Shown: positions 1-10,016, counted from the first letter of the stretch. The stretch is 64,000 bases of DNA from Cellulophaga sp. 20_2_10 (GCF_023476645.1 NZ_JAMCOJ010000001.1:558001-622000), one strand, 5' to 3'. Made by a program: numbers and translations. The notes: generated from the sequence alone by a model not told the origin.

Positions 1-996
1 TTTATCATAATAATCTTCTTTAGATTTATCTATAGATTCTATTTTAAATGAATAGTAAATTGAGAGAAAAATTAAAATTATTATGTAAAGGATAACAAAA
101 ACAAACGGAAAACTTATATACTGCAAACTATCTAAAAATGATAATATCCATGAACCACCATCGTTTACTTCATAAGTAACATCGTTAGAATATATATAAT
201 CTATAGTATCTGGGTTTTCTACAAATTCTTTTACCCTGTCTGCAGCTTTTAAAAGGCCTTCGCCATATTCACCTTCTTTAAAAAATGGAACAATTTCATC
301 TGTACCAATTCTGTAGCAAATATTATCGGTTAATATAGCCTCTAAACCATACCCAGTTTCAAACTCCGTTCTACGTTGGTCCATTACGGTTAAAATTAAT
401 AACCCATTGTCTTTATCTGCTTTACCAATTCCCCATTCATTAAAAAGTTTAGTTGCAAAAGTTTTGGGAATCTCATCTCCTATACTTTTAACAATAACAA
501 CAATAACTTCTGCAGAGGTATGTACTTCTAGCTCAAACAACACTTTATTTATTTCCTCTTCATATATGGCAGAGATATAACCATCTGGATCAGAAACATA
601 CCCTAAAACACCTTTTCCTCTAGGTTTAGGAATTTCTAATATAGAGTAATATTCTATTTCTCTATTAGAATAGCTTGGAGCTTTAAAAACTGGATATTCT
701 ACTGGGTTGTAAGATTTATTTTCAGGTCCTGGTTCAGATTCTGGTTCTGGTTCTGTTACTGCGATTACAGTTTCTGGAATATCTAGATCTTGATCTATGT
801 CTTCTTCTTCAGCTATATCAATTGAATCTTCCTCAACTATTGGTGCTACAAAAATAACATCTTCAAAAGCATCATCTTCAAGATAGGATACTTCAATTTC
901 CGTTTCAGAAATGTCAATCTCTTCTGGTTTTTTATTCGTACAAGATTGTAGTATAAAAAGTAAAAGAAATAGATAGCCGTATTGTTTAAAATTCAT
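1..996 (-). CDS. TPM-domain lipoprotein (partial, C-terminus off the window)
   Basis: The reading frame opens with ATG at 996 and runs off the left edge without a stop, giving 332 residues. The N-terminus is a lipoprotein signal with a lipobox LQSC (Cys19). An acidic, Pro/Glu-rich linker follows to about residue 100 (PEPESEPGPE). Residues about 115-240 look like a TPM domain (YgcG/TPM_phosphatase family): the segment AEVIVVIVKSIGDEIP, then WGIGKADKDNGLLI and the RRTEFETGYGLE stretch are typical. One transmembrane helix lies near residues 295-315, so both ends would hold the domain at a membrane. TPM domains occur in proteins linked to membrane-protein or photosystem maintenance; a phosphatase activity is known for some members but is not shown here. 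The function in this organism is inferred only at family level. Confidence 0.85.
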   Translation of the reverse strand, partial: MNFKQYGYLFLLLFILQSCTNKKPEEIDISETEIEVSYLEDDAFEDVIFVAPIVEEDSIDIAEEEDIDQDLDIPETVIAVTEPEPESEPGPENKSYNPVEYPVFKAPSYSNREIEYYSILEIPKPRGKGVLGYVSDPDGYISAIYEEEINKVLFELEVHTSAEVIVVIVKSIGDEIPKTFATKLFNEWGIGKADKDNGLLILTVMDQRRTEFETGYGLEAILTDNICYRIGTDEIVPFFKEGEYGEGLLKAADRVKEFVENPDTIDYIYSNDVTYEVNDGGSWILSFLDSLQYISFPFVFVILYIIILIFLSIYYSFKIESIDKSKEDYYDK

Positions 997-1065
997 TGGT
1001 TAGTTTTATATCAAACTAAACTAGAAATAAAAAACAAGCTTGGCAAGATAATATGACCCGACTAA

Positions 1066-2256
1066 TTAGTGATTGGAGTTATTTGCTTTCTTTTGTCTTC
1101 TTCTACTTAAAACAATAGCCACAGCAATTAAAGCACCTGTACCTGCTAAAATAGCACCAACATAGCTAGAAGAGATAACGCTATACCCCATTGCTATAGG
1201 CAAACCAGCTAAATAAGCTCCGGATGCATTACCCAAATTAAAAGCACTTTGGTTCATAGAAGAACCCAACATTTCTGCACCCTTAGATGCATTTATAATT
1301 GCCATTTGTAATGGTGTAAGCACACTAAAAGATATTGCACCAATTACAAAAGTTAAAACTAAAACTAAAACGGGGTTAGCCGCAAACGAAGCATTAATTA
1401 TTAAAGCTAAAGCCATTAAACCTAAACTTGTAATTACAGCCCTCATTGGCGATAACCTCTCTGTTAATTTTGCTCCTAAAAAATTACCTGCAACCATTCC
1501 TAATCCTGCTAAAATCATAGCATAACCGATCATATATTCAGGGTATTTAGATACGTCTGTAATTAATGGAGCTATGTAACTATACCAAGCAAAAAAACCA
1601 CCTGTACCCACTGTAGTTAACAAAATAAGGACCCAAAGCTCTAATCGTTTAAAAATCTGAAAATCTTTCTTTACATTTTCTGATGATGATGGAGGTAATT
1701 TTGGCATCCAAAAGTAAACACTTAGCATAGCCATAATACCAACAATACCCACCAACATAAAAGCTACATTCCAGCTAAAATGATGCCCAAAATACGTACC
1801 TATAGGTACACCTATAACATTGGCTACAGTAAGTCCTGCAAACATTATTGCCATTGCTTGTGGTTCTTTACCTGGCGTTGCTAATTTACCAGCAACTACA
1901 GCTCCAATACCAAAAAAAGCACCGTGAGGAAGACCTGATAAAAATCTAAAAATTAATAAACTAGAGTAACTCTCCGAAAAAGCAGAAAGTGTATTAAAAA
2001 CAGTAAACCAAAGCATTAAAGCCAATAACATTTTATGAGATGGCCACTTGCTACCAATTGTAGATAATATTGGAGCACCAACTACAACTCCTAAAGCGTA
2101 TGCTGCTATAAAATGACCTGCTTGTGGTATAGTTATTTGTAATGCCGTTGCTACATCTGGTAAAATACCCATAATAACAAACTCGGTCATTCCAATACCA
2201 AAACCTCCAATAGCTAAAGCAATTAATGCTTTATTATTCATTTTTTTACCGTTCAT
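1066..2256 (-). CDS. MFS transporter, AraJ/YdhP-like (DHA1) exporter
   Basis: A 396-residue integral membrane protein with about twelve hydrophobic segments. The opening ALIALAIGGFGIGMTEFVIMG is typical of the AraJ/YdhP/PbuE group of DHA1 major facilitator exporters, which export sugars, purines or drugs by proton antiport. The substrate cannot be read from the sequence. The frame is open further upstream to a TTG at 2313, but that TTG lies inside a -7 promoter element (TACCTTTG, minus strand, 2311-2318), so transcription should begin downstream of it. The ATG at 2256 (MNGKKMNNK) is therefore the likely start; the ATG at 2241 is a second choice. It is a single-gene unit divergent from the TonB receptor gene. 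Family assignment is firm, substrate unknown. Confidence 0.88.
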   Translation of the reverse strand: MNGKKMNNKALIALAIGGFGIGMTEFVIMGILPDVATALQITIPQAGHFIAAYALGVVVGAPILSTIGSKWPSHKMLLALMLWFTVFNTLSAFSESYSSLLIFRFLSGLPHGAFFGIGAVVAGKLATPGKEPQAMAIMFAGLTVANVIGVPIGTYFGHHFSWNVAFMLVGIVGIMAMLSVYFWMPKLPPSSSENVKKDFQIFKRLELWVLILLTTVGTGGFFAWYSYIAPLITDVSKYPEYMIGYAMILAGLGMVAGNFLGAKLTERLSPMRAVITSLGLMALALIINASFAANPVLVLVLTFVIGAISFSVLTPLQMAIINASKGAEMLGSSMNQSAFNLGNASGAYLAGLPIAMGYSVISSSYVGAILAGTGALIAVAIVLSRRRQKKANNSNH

Positions 2257-2310
2257 TTTTCTACTTCTTTCTGAATAAATTAGACTACAATTCAACCATA
2301 AACAAGCCGA

Positions 2311-2318
2311 CAAAGGTA
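2311..2318 (-). promoter_or_regulatory. Bacteroidota -7 promoter element of the MFS gene
   Basis: The minus strand reads TACCTTTG, a full match to the Bacteroidota -7 consensus TAnnTTTG. Transcription would begin near 2305, about 50 bases before the ATG at 2256. No clear TTG -33 element is seen at the usual distance, so this is a consensus match only. Confidence 0.5.
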
Positions 2319-2424
2319 ACTAGAATACTATTGAAACTTGTGTATAGCATTAACACATTTATGTTAATTATTAAATAAAAAAACAGTTGGTCTCACAATT
2401 ATGACAATTCGGTATTTATTATTC

Positions 2425-2453
2425 TTGGTTTGGTATAATGTACTTCATTTTTG
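2425..2453 (+). promoter_or_regulatory. possible promoter of the TonB receptor operon
   Basis: TTG (2425-2427) is followed after 18 bases by CATTTTTG (2446-2453), one mismatch from TAnnTTTG. The start would fall near 2460, which agrees with translation from the ATG at 2488 rather than from the upstream ATG at 2401. Confidence 0.35.
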
Positions 2454-2487
2454 TTGCATCAATCAGAAAACAATAAACCTTATTAAA

Positions 2488-4644
2488 ATGAAACAGTTCT
2501 TTTTTTTAGTACTTGTAATAATCCAGTTATCACTAACCGCACAAACCACAATTTACGGAAAAGTAACAGATAGTAAAGGAGTCCCTATTGCCGGAGCCAA
2601 CGTTTATTTAGATGGTACTTATGACGGTACAGCCACAGCAAAAAATGGAAAATTCTCTTTTACAACTGAAGAAAAAGGACAACAAACATTAATAGTATCT
2701 TTTATTTCTTTTGAAACTTTTTATACGACTACCATAGTTAAAAACCTAAGTAATTTACAAATAAAACTTAGAGATGATGTAAATACCTTAGACGCTGTTA
2801 CTGTAAATGCTGGTTCTTTTAAAGCAGGAGAAAATGCCAAAGTTACTGCGCTAAAACCTTTGGATATTGTTACTACAGCTGGTGCAATGGGCGATTTTAT
2901 TGGTGCCTTACAAACACTACCCGGAACATCTAATGTTGCAGAAGATGGTCGTTTATTTGTTCGGGGTGGAGATGCTGAGGAAACACAGATTTTTGTAGAC
3001 GGTATGCGTGTTTTTACACCTTACTCACCTACTGCAAATAATATACCCACACGTGGTAGATTATCTCCTTTTTTATTTAAAGGAATAACATTTTCAACTG
3101 GCGGATATTCTGCAGAATATGGACAAGCATTATCTAGCGTTTTATTACTAAATAGTATAGACGAACCTGAAGAAAACAAAACTGATATTTCTTTAATGAC
3201 AGTTGGCTTAGGAGTAGGTAATACTCAAAAATGGAAGAATAACTCTTTAAGTATAAATGCTTCTTATATAAATTTAAAACCTTATCAAGAACTTTATCCA
3301 GATAGTAATGAGTGGCATAAACCTGTACAATCTCTAGGCGGAGAAGCTGTTTATAGACATAAAATAAATGATAATGGCTTACTTAAACTCTACGGTGCTT
3401 TTAGCGCTGTGACTTTTGATGTAACACAAGAAGATATTAATACCGAAGAAGGCACACGTTTTGGTATGAAAAATAGAAACTTATATTTTAATGCTTCATA
3501 TAAAGATTTTTTACCTAACGATTGGAGTGTACAAACTGGTGTCTCTTTTGCTAATGATTATTCTGATATTGATATCGTATCTAATAACGTAAAAGACACA
3601 GAAAGCGCTGCTCATTTTAAAGTGAAACTAAGCAAGTTTTACAGCAGTAGGTTTCGTTTAAATTTTGGTTCTGAATACTTTATGACCAATTTTAAAGAAG
3701 ATTACATTACGGATACCAATGAAAACTACAACTTTGATTTTAACACTAATATAGCTGCTTCTTTTGTTGAGGCAAACATCTTTTTCTCTAAAAAACTTGC
3801 TGCAAACATTGGCTTGCGTGGTGAATATGCTAGTTTATTTAACGATTTTACAGTATCGCCTAGAGTATCAGTTGCATACAAATCTGGAGCTAATTCTCAA
3901 GTTTCCTTAGCATACGGACAGTTTTACCAAAACCCTAAAAACGATTATTTAAAATTTAATACCGATTTTTCAGCAGAGAACACATCACATTTAATTGCTA
4001 ATTATCAATATGTAAAAAACAAGCAAATATTTAGAGCAGAGGCTTACTATAAAGATTATAATCACCTTGTAAAATATAACACAGAACAACCCTTACAAAC
4101 TTCAAATTATAGCAATAGTGGTTCTGGTTTCGCAAAGGGTTTAGATTTGTTTTGGCGAGATAATAAAAGCATAAAAAACACAGAATACTGGGTGTCTTAC
4201 TCCTATTTAGATACAGAACGAGACTATAAAAACTACCCCACTAAAGCTACACCAAGTTTTGCATCACAACACAACGCTTCATTAGTTATAAAACATTTCA
4301 TAACCAATTTAAAAAGTCAGGTTGGCTTAAGTTACAATTTTGCATCTGGGCGTAATTACACAGATCCAAATAAAAATGATTTTTTAAGCAGCAAAGCAAA
4401 AAACTACAATGCTGTAAATGCGAATTGGGCATATTTAATTAGTCAACAAAAAATATTGTATTTCTCTGTCAGTAATGTATTTGGAACACAAAACGTTAAT
4501 GGATATCAATTTAAAAACCAAGCAAATACCAATGGTGTTTTTGAAAGCAGAACTATTAGACCTGCTGCAGACCGCTTTTTCTTTGTTGGTTTCTTTTGGA
4601 CTATAAGTGAAACTAAAAAAGACAATCAATTAGATAATTTATAA
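2488..4644 (+). CDS. TonB-dependent outer-membrane receptor with CarboxypepD_reg-like N-domain
   Basis: A 718-residue outer-membrane protein. The start at 2488 gives a clean signal peptide (MKQFFFLVLVIIQLSLTAQ); an upstream ATG at 2401 would add 29 residues in front of it and is unlikely. After the signal comes a carboxypeptidase-regulatory-like beta-sandwich (about 20-100, GKVTDSKGVPIAGANV). The plug domain follows (about 125-230, with FVRGGDAEETQIFVDGM and GGYSAEYGQALSS), and the rest is alternating beta-strand barrel ending in an aromatic-rich strand (FFFVGFFWTISE). Such receptors import ligands with energy from TonB-ExbBD. The ligand is unknown; no SusD-like partner is present. The next gene, 111 bases downstream, encodes a small periplasmic TPR-like protein and is probably cotranscribed. 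Confidence 0.9.
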   Translation: MKQFFFLVLVIIQLSLTAQTTIYGKVTDSKGVPIAGANVYLDGTYDGTATAKNGKFSFTTEEKGQQTLIVSFISFETFYTTTIVKNLSNLQIKLRDDVNTLDAVTVNAGSFKAGENAKVTALKPLDIVTTAGAMGDFIGALQTLPGTSNVAEDGRLFVRGGDAEETQIFVDGMRVFTPYSPTANNIPTRGRLSPFLFKGITFSTGGYSAEYGQALSSVLLLNSIDEPEENKTDISLMTVGLGVGNTQKWKNNSLSINASYINLKPYQELYPDSNEWHKPVQSLGGEAVYRHKINDNGLLKLYGAFSAVTFDVTQEDINTEEGTRFGMKNRNLYFNASYKDFLPNDWSVQTGVSFANDYSDIDIVSNNVKDTESAAHFKVKLSKFYSSRFRLNFGSEYFMTNFKEDYITDTNENYNFDFNTNIAASFVEANIFFSKKLAANIGLRGEYASLFNDFTVSPRVSVAYKSGANSQVSLAYGQFYQNPKNDYLKFNTDFSAENTSHLIANYQYVKNKQIFRAEAYYKDYNHLVKYNTEQPLQTSNYSNSGSGFAKGLDLFWRDNKSIKNTEYWVSYSYLDTERDYKNYPTKATPSFASQHNASLVIKHFITNLKSQVGLSYNFASGRNYTDPNKNDFLSSKAKNYNAVNANWAYLISQQKILYFSVSNVFGTQNVNGYQFKNQANTNGVFESRTIRPAADRFFFVGFFWTISETKKDNQLDNL

Positions 4645-4755
4645 AATCAACAATTCAGAAATTAAAAACTACAACTCAGTAACTTAAAAATGCACAACCA
4701 ACCTAAGGTTATGATATTTGATGAAACAATTAACAGCAACATAAAATTTAACAAA

Positions 4756-5394
4756 ATGAAAAAGATTGCCCTATTATTAGCCTTTGTATGTGTTGCAACA
4801 ATAAGTGCACAAACACCATATGAAAAAGGAATGACCAAAGCTTTTGAACTATGGAAAAGCAACGAGAGTACAAAAGCAATTCAAATGTTTGAGCGTATTT
4901 CTAACGTAGAAAAAGACAATTGGTTGCCACCATACTATGCTGCTACAGTAGAAATTATTAGTGCTTTTGAGATAAAAGATGAAACTGTATTAACTGCCAA
5001 ATTAAACAAAGCCAAATCTTTTTTAGATATTGCTGACACACTATCTAAAAACAACCCAGAAATACTAATGTCTTATGCATTATTAAACACAGCATATATT
5101 GCTTTTGACGGACAAAAATACGGAATGATATTATCTGGTAAAAACGTGGCTATTTATAACAAAGCATTAGCAATTGTGCCAAATAATCCAAGGGTAGTTT
5201 TAGGTAAAGCAGAATGGGATATGGGAGCAGCAAAGTTCTTTGGACAACCACTAGAACCGTTTTGTAAAGATGTAAAAAAAGCTATAGAATTATTTAAAAA
5301 AGAAGAACAAACTATTAAATTTTACCCGTATAGTGGTTTAGGCAGAGCTAATGAAATATTAGAAAAGTGTGAAAAAAAATCCTCTCAAAATTAA
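4756..5394 (+). CDS. periplasmic TPR-like protein, partner of the TonB receptor
   Basis: A 212-residue protein starting at the ATG 4756, which gives a signal peptide (MKKIALLLAFVCVATISAQ); the longer frame from 4690 would put 22 polar residues in front and is rejected. The mature part is helical with TPR-like spacing (GMTKAFELWKSNESTKAIQMFERIS; later YNKALAIVPNNPRVVLGKAEW), so it is probably a soluble periplasmic helical-repeat protein. It lies directly behind the TonB-dependent receptor and ends at a strong terminator, so the two form an operon. A role in capturing or handling the receptor's substrate is an inference from position only; no enzymatic motif is visible. Confidence 0.8.
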   Translation: MKKIALLLAFVCVATISAQTPYEKGMTKAFELWKSNESTKAIQMFERISNVEKDNWLPPYYAATVEIISAFEIKDETVLTAKLNKAKSFLDIADTLSKNNPEILMSYALLNTAYIAFDGQKYGMILSGKNVAIYNKALAIVPNNPRVVLGKAEWDMGAAKFFGQPLEPFCKDVKKAIELFKKEEQTIKFYPYSGLGRANEILEKCEKKSSQN

Positions 5395-5410
5395 TTGAGA
5401 GGATTATTAT
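5373..5410 (+). terminator. bidirectional terminator between the TPR gene and gapN
   Basis: A perfect stem CCTCTCAA (5381-5388) / TTGAGAGG (5395-5402) overlaps the TPR gene's stop codon. It is flanked by an A-run upstream and a T-rich run downstream, so it can serve both converging genes. Confidence 0.7.
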
Positions 5411-5430
5411 ATAGCTCTAAAACTATAGCG

Positions 5431-7017
5431 TTATAAAATATAATCTGTGCTAATAAAATTAGACAATCTAGTTTCTAACAATTGCTCCATAATTTCGTTA
5501 TTAATATCATTATCTTTAGACGCTACAAACGTACGTACAGAGAAAGAACGTAAAGCATCATGTACACTTAATGTTGCTTGTGCAGAATCTTTACGACCTG
5601 TAAATGGGTAAACGTCTGGTCCTCTTTGGCAAGAACTGTTTAAGTTTACTCTACAAACCAAATTTACCAACGTATCTATTAACGGAGCTAAAGTATATAC
5701 ATCTTTACCAAATAAACTTACTTGTTGTCCGTAATTAGACGCAGCCATATCATCTAAAGGTTCTTCTATATTACTAAAAGGAACAATTGGTACTACTGGT
5801 CCAAATTGCTCTTCTTGGTACACGCGCATATCTTTAGTAACAGGGTATAAAACTGCAGGCCAAATATAGTTGTCTGTAGTTTCTCCGCCTTTTGTATTTA
5901 GTATTGATGCTCCTTTTGCTGTAGCATCATCTATAAGTTCTTGAATGTAGGCAGGCTTACTTGGTTCTGGTAATGGCGTAAGTTTTGCTCCGTTTTCCCA
6001 AGGGTTACCAAACTTAAGTTCATCTACTCGTTTTGCAAAACGCTTGTTAAATTCTTCTGCAATACTCTCGTGTACGTATACAACTTTAAGTGCTGTACAA
6101 CGCTGACCGTTAAAAGATAAGGTCCCAGCAATACATTCGTCTATGGTTAAATCTAAATCGGCATCTGGTAAAATAATTGCAGGATTTTTAGCCTCTAGAC
6201 CTAAAACCAAACGCAATCTGTTACTTTTTGGGTGTTGGTCTTGTAAAGCATTTGCAGATTTACTGTTACCAATTAAAGCAAGTACATCTACTTTACCCGT
6301 TTTCATAATAGGGCTAGCCACTGCTCTACCTCTACCAAAAATAATATTTACAACACCATTAGGGAATGAGGATTGAAAAGCCTCTAACAATGGTGTAATT
6401 AGTAAAACACCGTGTTTAGCAGGTTTAAAAATTGTTGTGTTTCCCATTATTATTGCAGGAATAAGCAATGCAAATGTCTCGTTTAATGGGTAGTTGTAAG
6501 GCCCTAAACAAAGAACAACTCCTAATGGTCCTCTGCGTATGTGCGCATAAACGCCATCACTCTTCTGAAACTTTGCAGCGTCTCTATCTAACTGCTTATA
6601 ATCTTCAATTGTATCTTTAATATAAATTACTGTACGGTCAAATTCTTTTTCAGAATCTGGAAGAGATTTACCAATTTCCCACATTAAAAGTTTTACAACT
6701 TCATCTCGCTTGGTAACCATTTTGTCTACAAACTTCTCCATACAATCTATACGTTCTTTAACACGCATAGTTGGCCAAGCACCTTGTCCTTGGTCGTAAG
6801 CCTTTAGAGCAGCATTTAAAGCGTCTAATGCTTCTTCTTCTCCCATATCCGGAATACTTCCTAACAATGTTGGCTTGTATTCTTCTGTAGATGATATTGT
6901 AGAAAATACTTCTGTTGTTACGCCATCCCATTTTTTAAGATCGCCACCAACTAAGTATTCTTTTTGTTCTATTAGTTCTGTAATTTTATATTCTTCAGGT
7001 ATCGTTGTTGTGCTCAT
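5431..7017 (-). CDS. gapN: NADP-dependent non-phosphorylating glyceraldehyde-3-phosphate dehydrogenase
   Basis: A 528-residue aldehyde dehydrogenase superfamily enzyme. The ALDH landmarks are in order: PYNYP (Asn175), FKPAK (Lys198 and Lys201), the general base Glu275 in GLEAKNPA, and the catalytic Cys307 in [10 protein letters not shown]. The segment around [10 protein letters not shown] and the [17 protein letters not shown] stretch are typical of GapN, which oxidises glyceraldehyde 3-phosphate directly to 3-phosphoglycerate with NADP, bypassing one ATP-yielding step and supplying NADPH. It is somewhat longer than the streptococcal enzyme. It is transcribed alone, convergent with the TPR gene; a 12-base palindrome lies about 106 bases upstream of the start. 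The GapN call over other ALDH subfamilies is by sequence resemblance, not by assay. Confidence 0.88.
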   Translation of the reverse strand: MSTTTIPEEYKITELIEQKEYLVGGDLKKWDGVTTEVFSTISSTEEYKPTLLGSIPDMGEEEALDALNAALKAYDQGQGAWPTMRVKERIDCMEKFVDKMVTKRDEVVKLLMWEIGKSLPDSEKEFDRTVIYIKDTIEDYKQLDRDAAKFQKSDGVYAHIRRGPLGVVLCLGPYNYPLNETFALLIPAIIMGNTTIFKPAKHGVLLITPLLEAFQSSFPNGVVNIIFGRGRAVASPIMKTGKVDVLALIGNSKSANALQDQHPKSNRLRLVLGLEAKNPAIILPDADLDLTIDECIAGTLSFNGQRCTALKVVYVHESIAEEFNKRFAKRVDELKFGNPWENGAKLTPLPEPSKPAYIQELIDDATAKGASILNTKGGETTDNYIWPAVLYPVTKDMRVYQEEQFGPVVPIVPFSNIEEPLDDMAASNYGQQVSLFGKDVYTLAPLIDTLVNLVCRVNLNSSCQRGPDVYPFTGRKDSAQATLSVHDALRSFSVRTFVASKDNDINNEIMEQLLETRLSNFISTDYIL

Positions 7018-7122
7018 TTTTTATCAATTTAAAGACTATTTCTAGTATCTTGAGTAGTGAATTTACTAAATCTTACGTTTAAACTTGCTGTTATAATCGA
7101 TTAAATTTTCGGCATTTGGAAC

Positions 7123-7134
7123 GAAAACGTTTTC
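7123..7134. promoter_or_regulatory. perfect 12-base palindrome upstream of gapN
   Basis: GAAAACGTTTTC is a perfect palindrome with a central CG, the shape of LacI-family operators. It sits in the gap between the end of ilvA and the start of gapN. No regulator gene is adjacent, so an operator role is only suggested. Confidence 0.3.
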
Positions 7135-7173
7135 AATTTCATTTTTTAATAAAAAATTACCTAAATGTGTCTT

Positions 7174-8424
7174 TTATACTAAGTATTGAAACAAGTCTGG
7201 CTTATTATTTAAGTAATCACCAAAGAAGTTATTCTCTTTCATTCTTGTAATCAATGGTTCTAAATCTTCAGTATATTTTAACTCTATACCAACAACCGCA
7301 GGAGCATTTTCTTTGCTCGATTTTTTAGAGTATTCAAAATGAGTAATATCATCCGTTGGTCCTAAAATTTCTGCGACAAACTCTTTTAAAGCTCCAGGAC
7401 GCTGCGGAAAACGTACAATAAAGTAATGCTTTAAATTAGCGAACAAAAGGGCCCGTTCTTTAATTTCTGCCGTTCTAGTAATATCGTTATTACTACCACT
7501 AACAACACAAACTACGTTTTTACCTTCTATTTGTTTTACATACTGGTCTAGTGCAGCAATTGTAAGCGCTCCGGCAGGTTCTACTACAATAGCATCTCTG
7601 TTGTACAAGTCTAAAATAGTTTGGCACACTTTGCCTTCTGGTACTGTAATAACAGCATCTAAATACTCTTTACAAATCTCAAAAGTTAAATCTCCCACAC
7701 GTTGTACAGCAGCACCATCTACAAATTTGTCTATTTGTGTTAGCTCTGTATTAACTCCGTTTTCTATGCTCGTTTTCATAGAAGGAGCACCAGCAGGCTC
7801 TACACCTATTATTTTTGTATTGGGTGATAAAGCTTTAAAGACACCGCATAAACCGGCAGCTAAACCACCTCCTCCAATAGCAACAAAAATATAATCTATT
7901 TCTGTTTTAGATTGATGAATGGCTTCTAAACCAACTGTAGCCTGTCCCTCAATAGTTTTAGGATCGTTAAAAGGATGTACAAAAACTTTTTGATGTTCCT
8001 CGCAAAATTGAATAGCTGCTTTAGAAGAATCGTCAAAAGTATCACCTACTAAAACAATAGTTACCCAATCGCCACCAAACATTTCAGTTTGTTCTACCTT
8101 TTGTTTTGGCGTAACCGAAGGCATATAAATAGTTCCTTTTATACCTAAATGATTACACGCAAAAGCAACTCCTTGTGCATGATTGCCTGCACTTGCGCAA
8201 ACAACACCTTTTTTTCTTTCTGAATCGGATAATGAATTAATTTTATTAAAAGCACCTCTAATCTTATAAGATCTTACACGGTGTAAATCTTCTCTTTTTA
8301 ATAAAATAGTAGCATTAAAAAGTTTAGAATAGCGAATACTTTCTAGTAATGGGGTGATATCTGCAACGGCACTAATTGTAGTAGCTGCTTTACGTATGTC
8401 TTCTATATTTGGGAAATAACTCAT
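7174..8424 (-). CDS. ilvA: threonine deaminase (threonine ammonia-lyase)
   Basis: A 416-residue PLP enzyme that converts threonine to 2-oxobutanoate, the first committed step to isoleucine. The PLP lysine is Lys54 in VRSYKIRGAFN. The glycine-rich phosphate loop appears as IGGGGLAAGL, and the usual SAGNHAQG substrate loop is present. The C-terminal 80 or so residues form one ACT-like regulatory domain (FPQRPGALKEFVAEIL), as in the shorter IlvA type, which suggests feedback control by isoleucine. It is the last gene of the ilv operon, 70 bases after ilvC, and a terminator-like hairpin lies in that gap, so its expression may be lower than, or partly separate from, the upstream genes. Confidence 0.93.
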   Translation of the reverse strand: MSYFPNIEDIRKAATTISAVADITPLLESIRYSKLFNATILLKREDLHRVRSYKIRGAFNKINSLSDSERKKGVVCASAGNHAQGVAFACNHLGIKGTIYMPSVTPKQKVEQTEMFGGDWVTIVLVGDTFDDSSKAAIQFCEEHQKVFVHPFNDPKTIEGQATVGLEAIHQSKTEIDYIFVAIGGGGLAAGLCGVFKALSPNTKIIGVEPAGAPSMKTSIENGVNTELTQIDKFVDGAAVQRVGDLTFEICKEYLDAVITVPEGKVCQTILDLYNRDAIVVEPAGALTIAALDQYVKQIEGKNVVCVVSGSNNDITRTAEIKERALLFANLKHYFIVRFPQRPGALKEFVAEILGPTDDITHFEYSKKSSKENAPAVVGIELKYTEDLEPLITRMKENNFFGDYLNNKPDLFQYLV

Positions 8425-8435
8425 TTTAATAAAAA

Positions 8436-8473
8436 TAAAAAAACCTGTCTGATTTCTAAGAAACCAGACAGGC
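8436..8473 (-). terminator. terminator-like hairpin between ilvC and ilvA
   Basis: On the minus strand a stem of CCTGTCTG pairs with CAGACAGG (8465-8472 with 8444-8451), extended by an inner TTTCT/AGAAA arm. A run of seven T follows (8443-8437). This has the form of an intrinsic terminator inside the operon, directly before ilvA. Confidence 0.65.
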
Positions 8474-8494
8474 TATAGAATAGTTTGGTTGGGT

Positions 8495-9970
8495 TTACAC
8501 AATAGGTTTCATTGCAGTCATAGACGCTCTTAATCTAGCTCCTACAATTTCTACCGGATGCTCTCTTAATGCTTTGTTTACAGCAATTAATTTAGCGTTA
8601 TCTACACCATTACCTGCACCCGCAGCATATGGTTTGCCAATAATAGAAGTATCTACTTTAGCCATAAAGTCTTTTAATAAAGGCTTACAAGCATGATCAA
8701 ATAAATAACAACCATATTCAGCAGTATCAGAGATAACCCTGTTCATTTCAAATAACTTTTTACGTGCAATTGTATTGGCAATAAGTGGCGTTTCGTGTAA
8801 AGATTCGTAGTAGGCAGATTCTGCAATAATACCAGACTCCGTCATAGCTTCAAAAGCAAGTTCTACACCAGCTCTAACCATAGCAATCATTAATACACCG
8901 TTATCATAAAATTCTTGTTCAGAAATTTCTACATCACCAGCTGCTGTTTTTTCAAATGCAGTTTCACCAGTAGCAGCACGCCAATCTAATAAGTTTTTAT
9001 CACCATTAGCCCAATCTTCCATCATTGTTTTAGAAAATTCGCCTTCCATAATATCATCCATATGTTTTTGAAATAATGGACGCATAATATCTTTTAATTC
9101 TTCAGCTAACTCAAACGCTTTTATTTTAGCAGGATTAGACAAACGATCCATCATATTTGTGATACCACCATATTTAAGACCTTCTGTAACAGTTTCCCAA
9201 CCGTATTGTATTAATTTAGAAGCATAACCAGCATCTACGCCTTCTGCTACCATTTTATCAAAACAAAGAATAGAACCTGTTTGTAACAAACCACATAAAA
9301 TAGTTTGCTCACCCATTAAATCTGATTTTACTTCGGCAACAAAAGAAGACTCTAAAACACCAGCTTTATGTCCGCCTGTAGCAGCAGCATAAGCTTTAGC
9401 TTGCGCCAAACCTTTACCTTCTGGATCGTTTTCTGGGTGAACAGCAATAAGTGTTGGTACACCAAAACCTCTTTTATACTCCTCACGAACCTCTGAACCT
9501 GGAGACTTTGGGGCCACCATAATTACAGTTAAATCTTTACGTACTTGTGTACCTTCTTCAACAATATTAAAACCGTGAGAATAAGATAATGTAGCACCAT
9601 TTTTCATTAATGGCATTACGGTATTTACCACATTTGTATGTTGCTTGTCTGGAGTAAGATTAATTACTAAATCCGCAGTTGGTACCAACTCTTTATAATT
9701 ACCTACTGTAAATCCGTTTTCTGAAGCATTTTTAAACGACGCTCTTTTTTCTTGTATAGCAGCATCACGTAAAGCATAAGAAATATCTAAACCAGAATCT
9801 CTCATATTTAAACCTTGATTTAGGCCTTGAGCTCCACAGCCAATAATTACTATTTTTTTTCCTTTTAATACTGTTACTCCATCAGAGAATTCTATAGTAT
9901 CCATAAATCTACATTTACCCAACTGAGTTAATTTGTCTCTTAGTGATAAGGTGTTAAAATAATTTGACAT
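8495..9970 (-). CDS. ilvC: ketol-acid reductoisomerase (class II, long form)
   Basis: A 491-residue enzyme, the length of the E. coli long-form KARI, that isomerises and reduces acetolactate or acetohydroxybutyrate with NADPH and Mg2+. The nucleotide-binding loop is [19 protein letters not shown]. Two C-terminal knotted domains follow, with the conserved acidic stretch [16 protein letters not shown] in the first. The ATG at 9970 is followed by [21 protein letters not shown], the usual start of this class. It lies 46 bases after ilvN in the ilv operon. No oddities seen. Confidence 0.96.
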   Translation of the reverse strand: MSNYFNTLSLRDKLTQLGKCRFMDTIEFSDGVTVLKGKKIVIIGCGAQGLNQGLNMRDSGLDISYALRDAAIQEKRASFKNASENGFTVGNYKELVPTADLVINLTPDKQHTNVVNTVMPLMKNGATLSYSHGFNIVEEGTQVRKDLTVIMVAPKSPGSEVREEYKRGFGVPTLIAVHPENDPEGKGLAQAKAYAAATGGHKAGVLESSFVAEVKSDLMGEQTILCGLLQTGSILCFDKMVAEGVDAGYASKLIQYGWETVTEGLKYGGITNMMDRLSNPAKIKAFELAEELKDIMRPLFQKHMDDIMEGEFSKTMMEDWANGDKNLLDWRAATGETAFEKTAAGDVEISEQEFYDNGVLMIAMVRAGVELAFEAMTESGIIAESAYYESLHETPLIANTIARKKLFEMNRVISDTAEYGCYLFDHACKPLLKDFMAKVDTSIIGKPYAAGAGNGVDNAKLIAVNKALREHPVEIVGARLRASMTAMKPIV

Positions 9971-10016
9971 TTTCTGTACTCTTTTTTATCTCAATAGGTA
10001 TACTGAGAATGATTAA

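Noticed and set aside
7135-7165. AT-only inverted repeat after ilvA as a terminator
   Set aside because: The stem would be all A-T (TTTTTTAATAAAAAA) and gives no stable hairpin.
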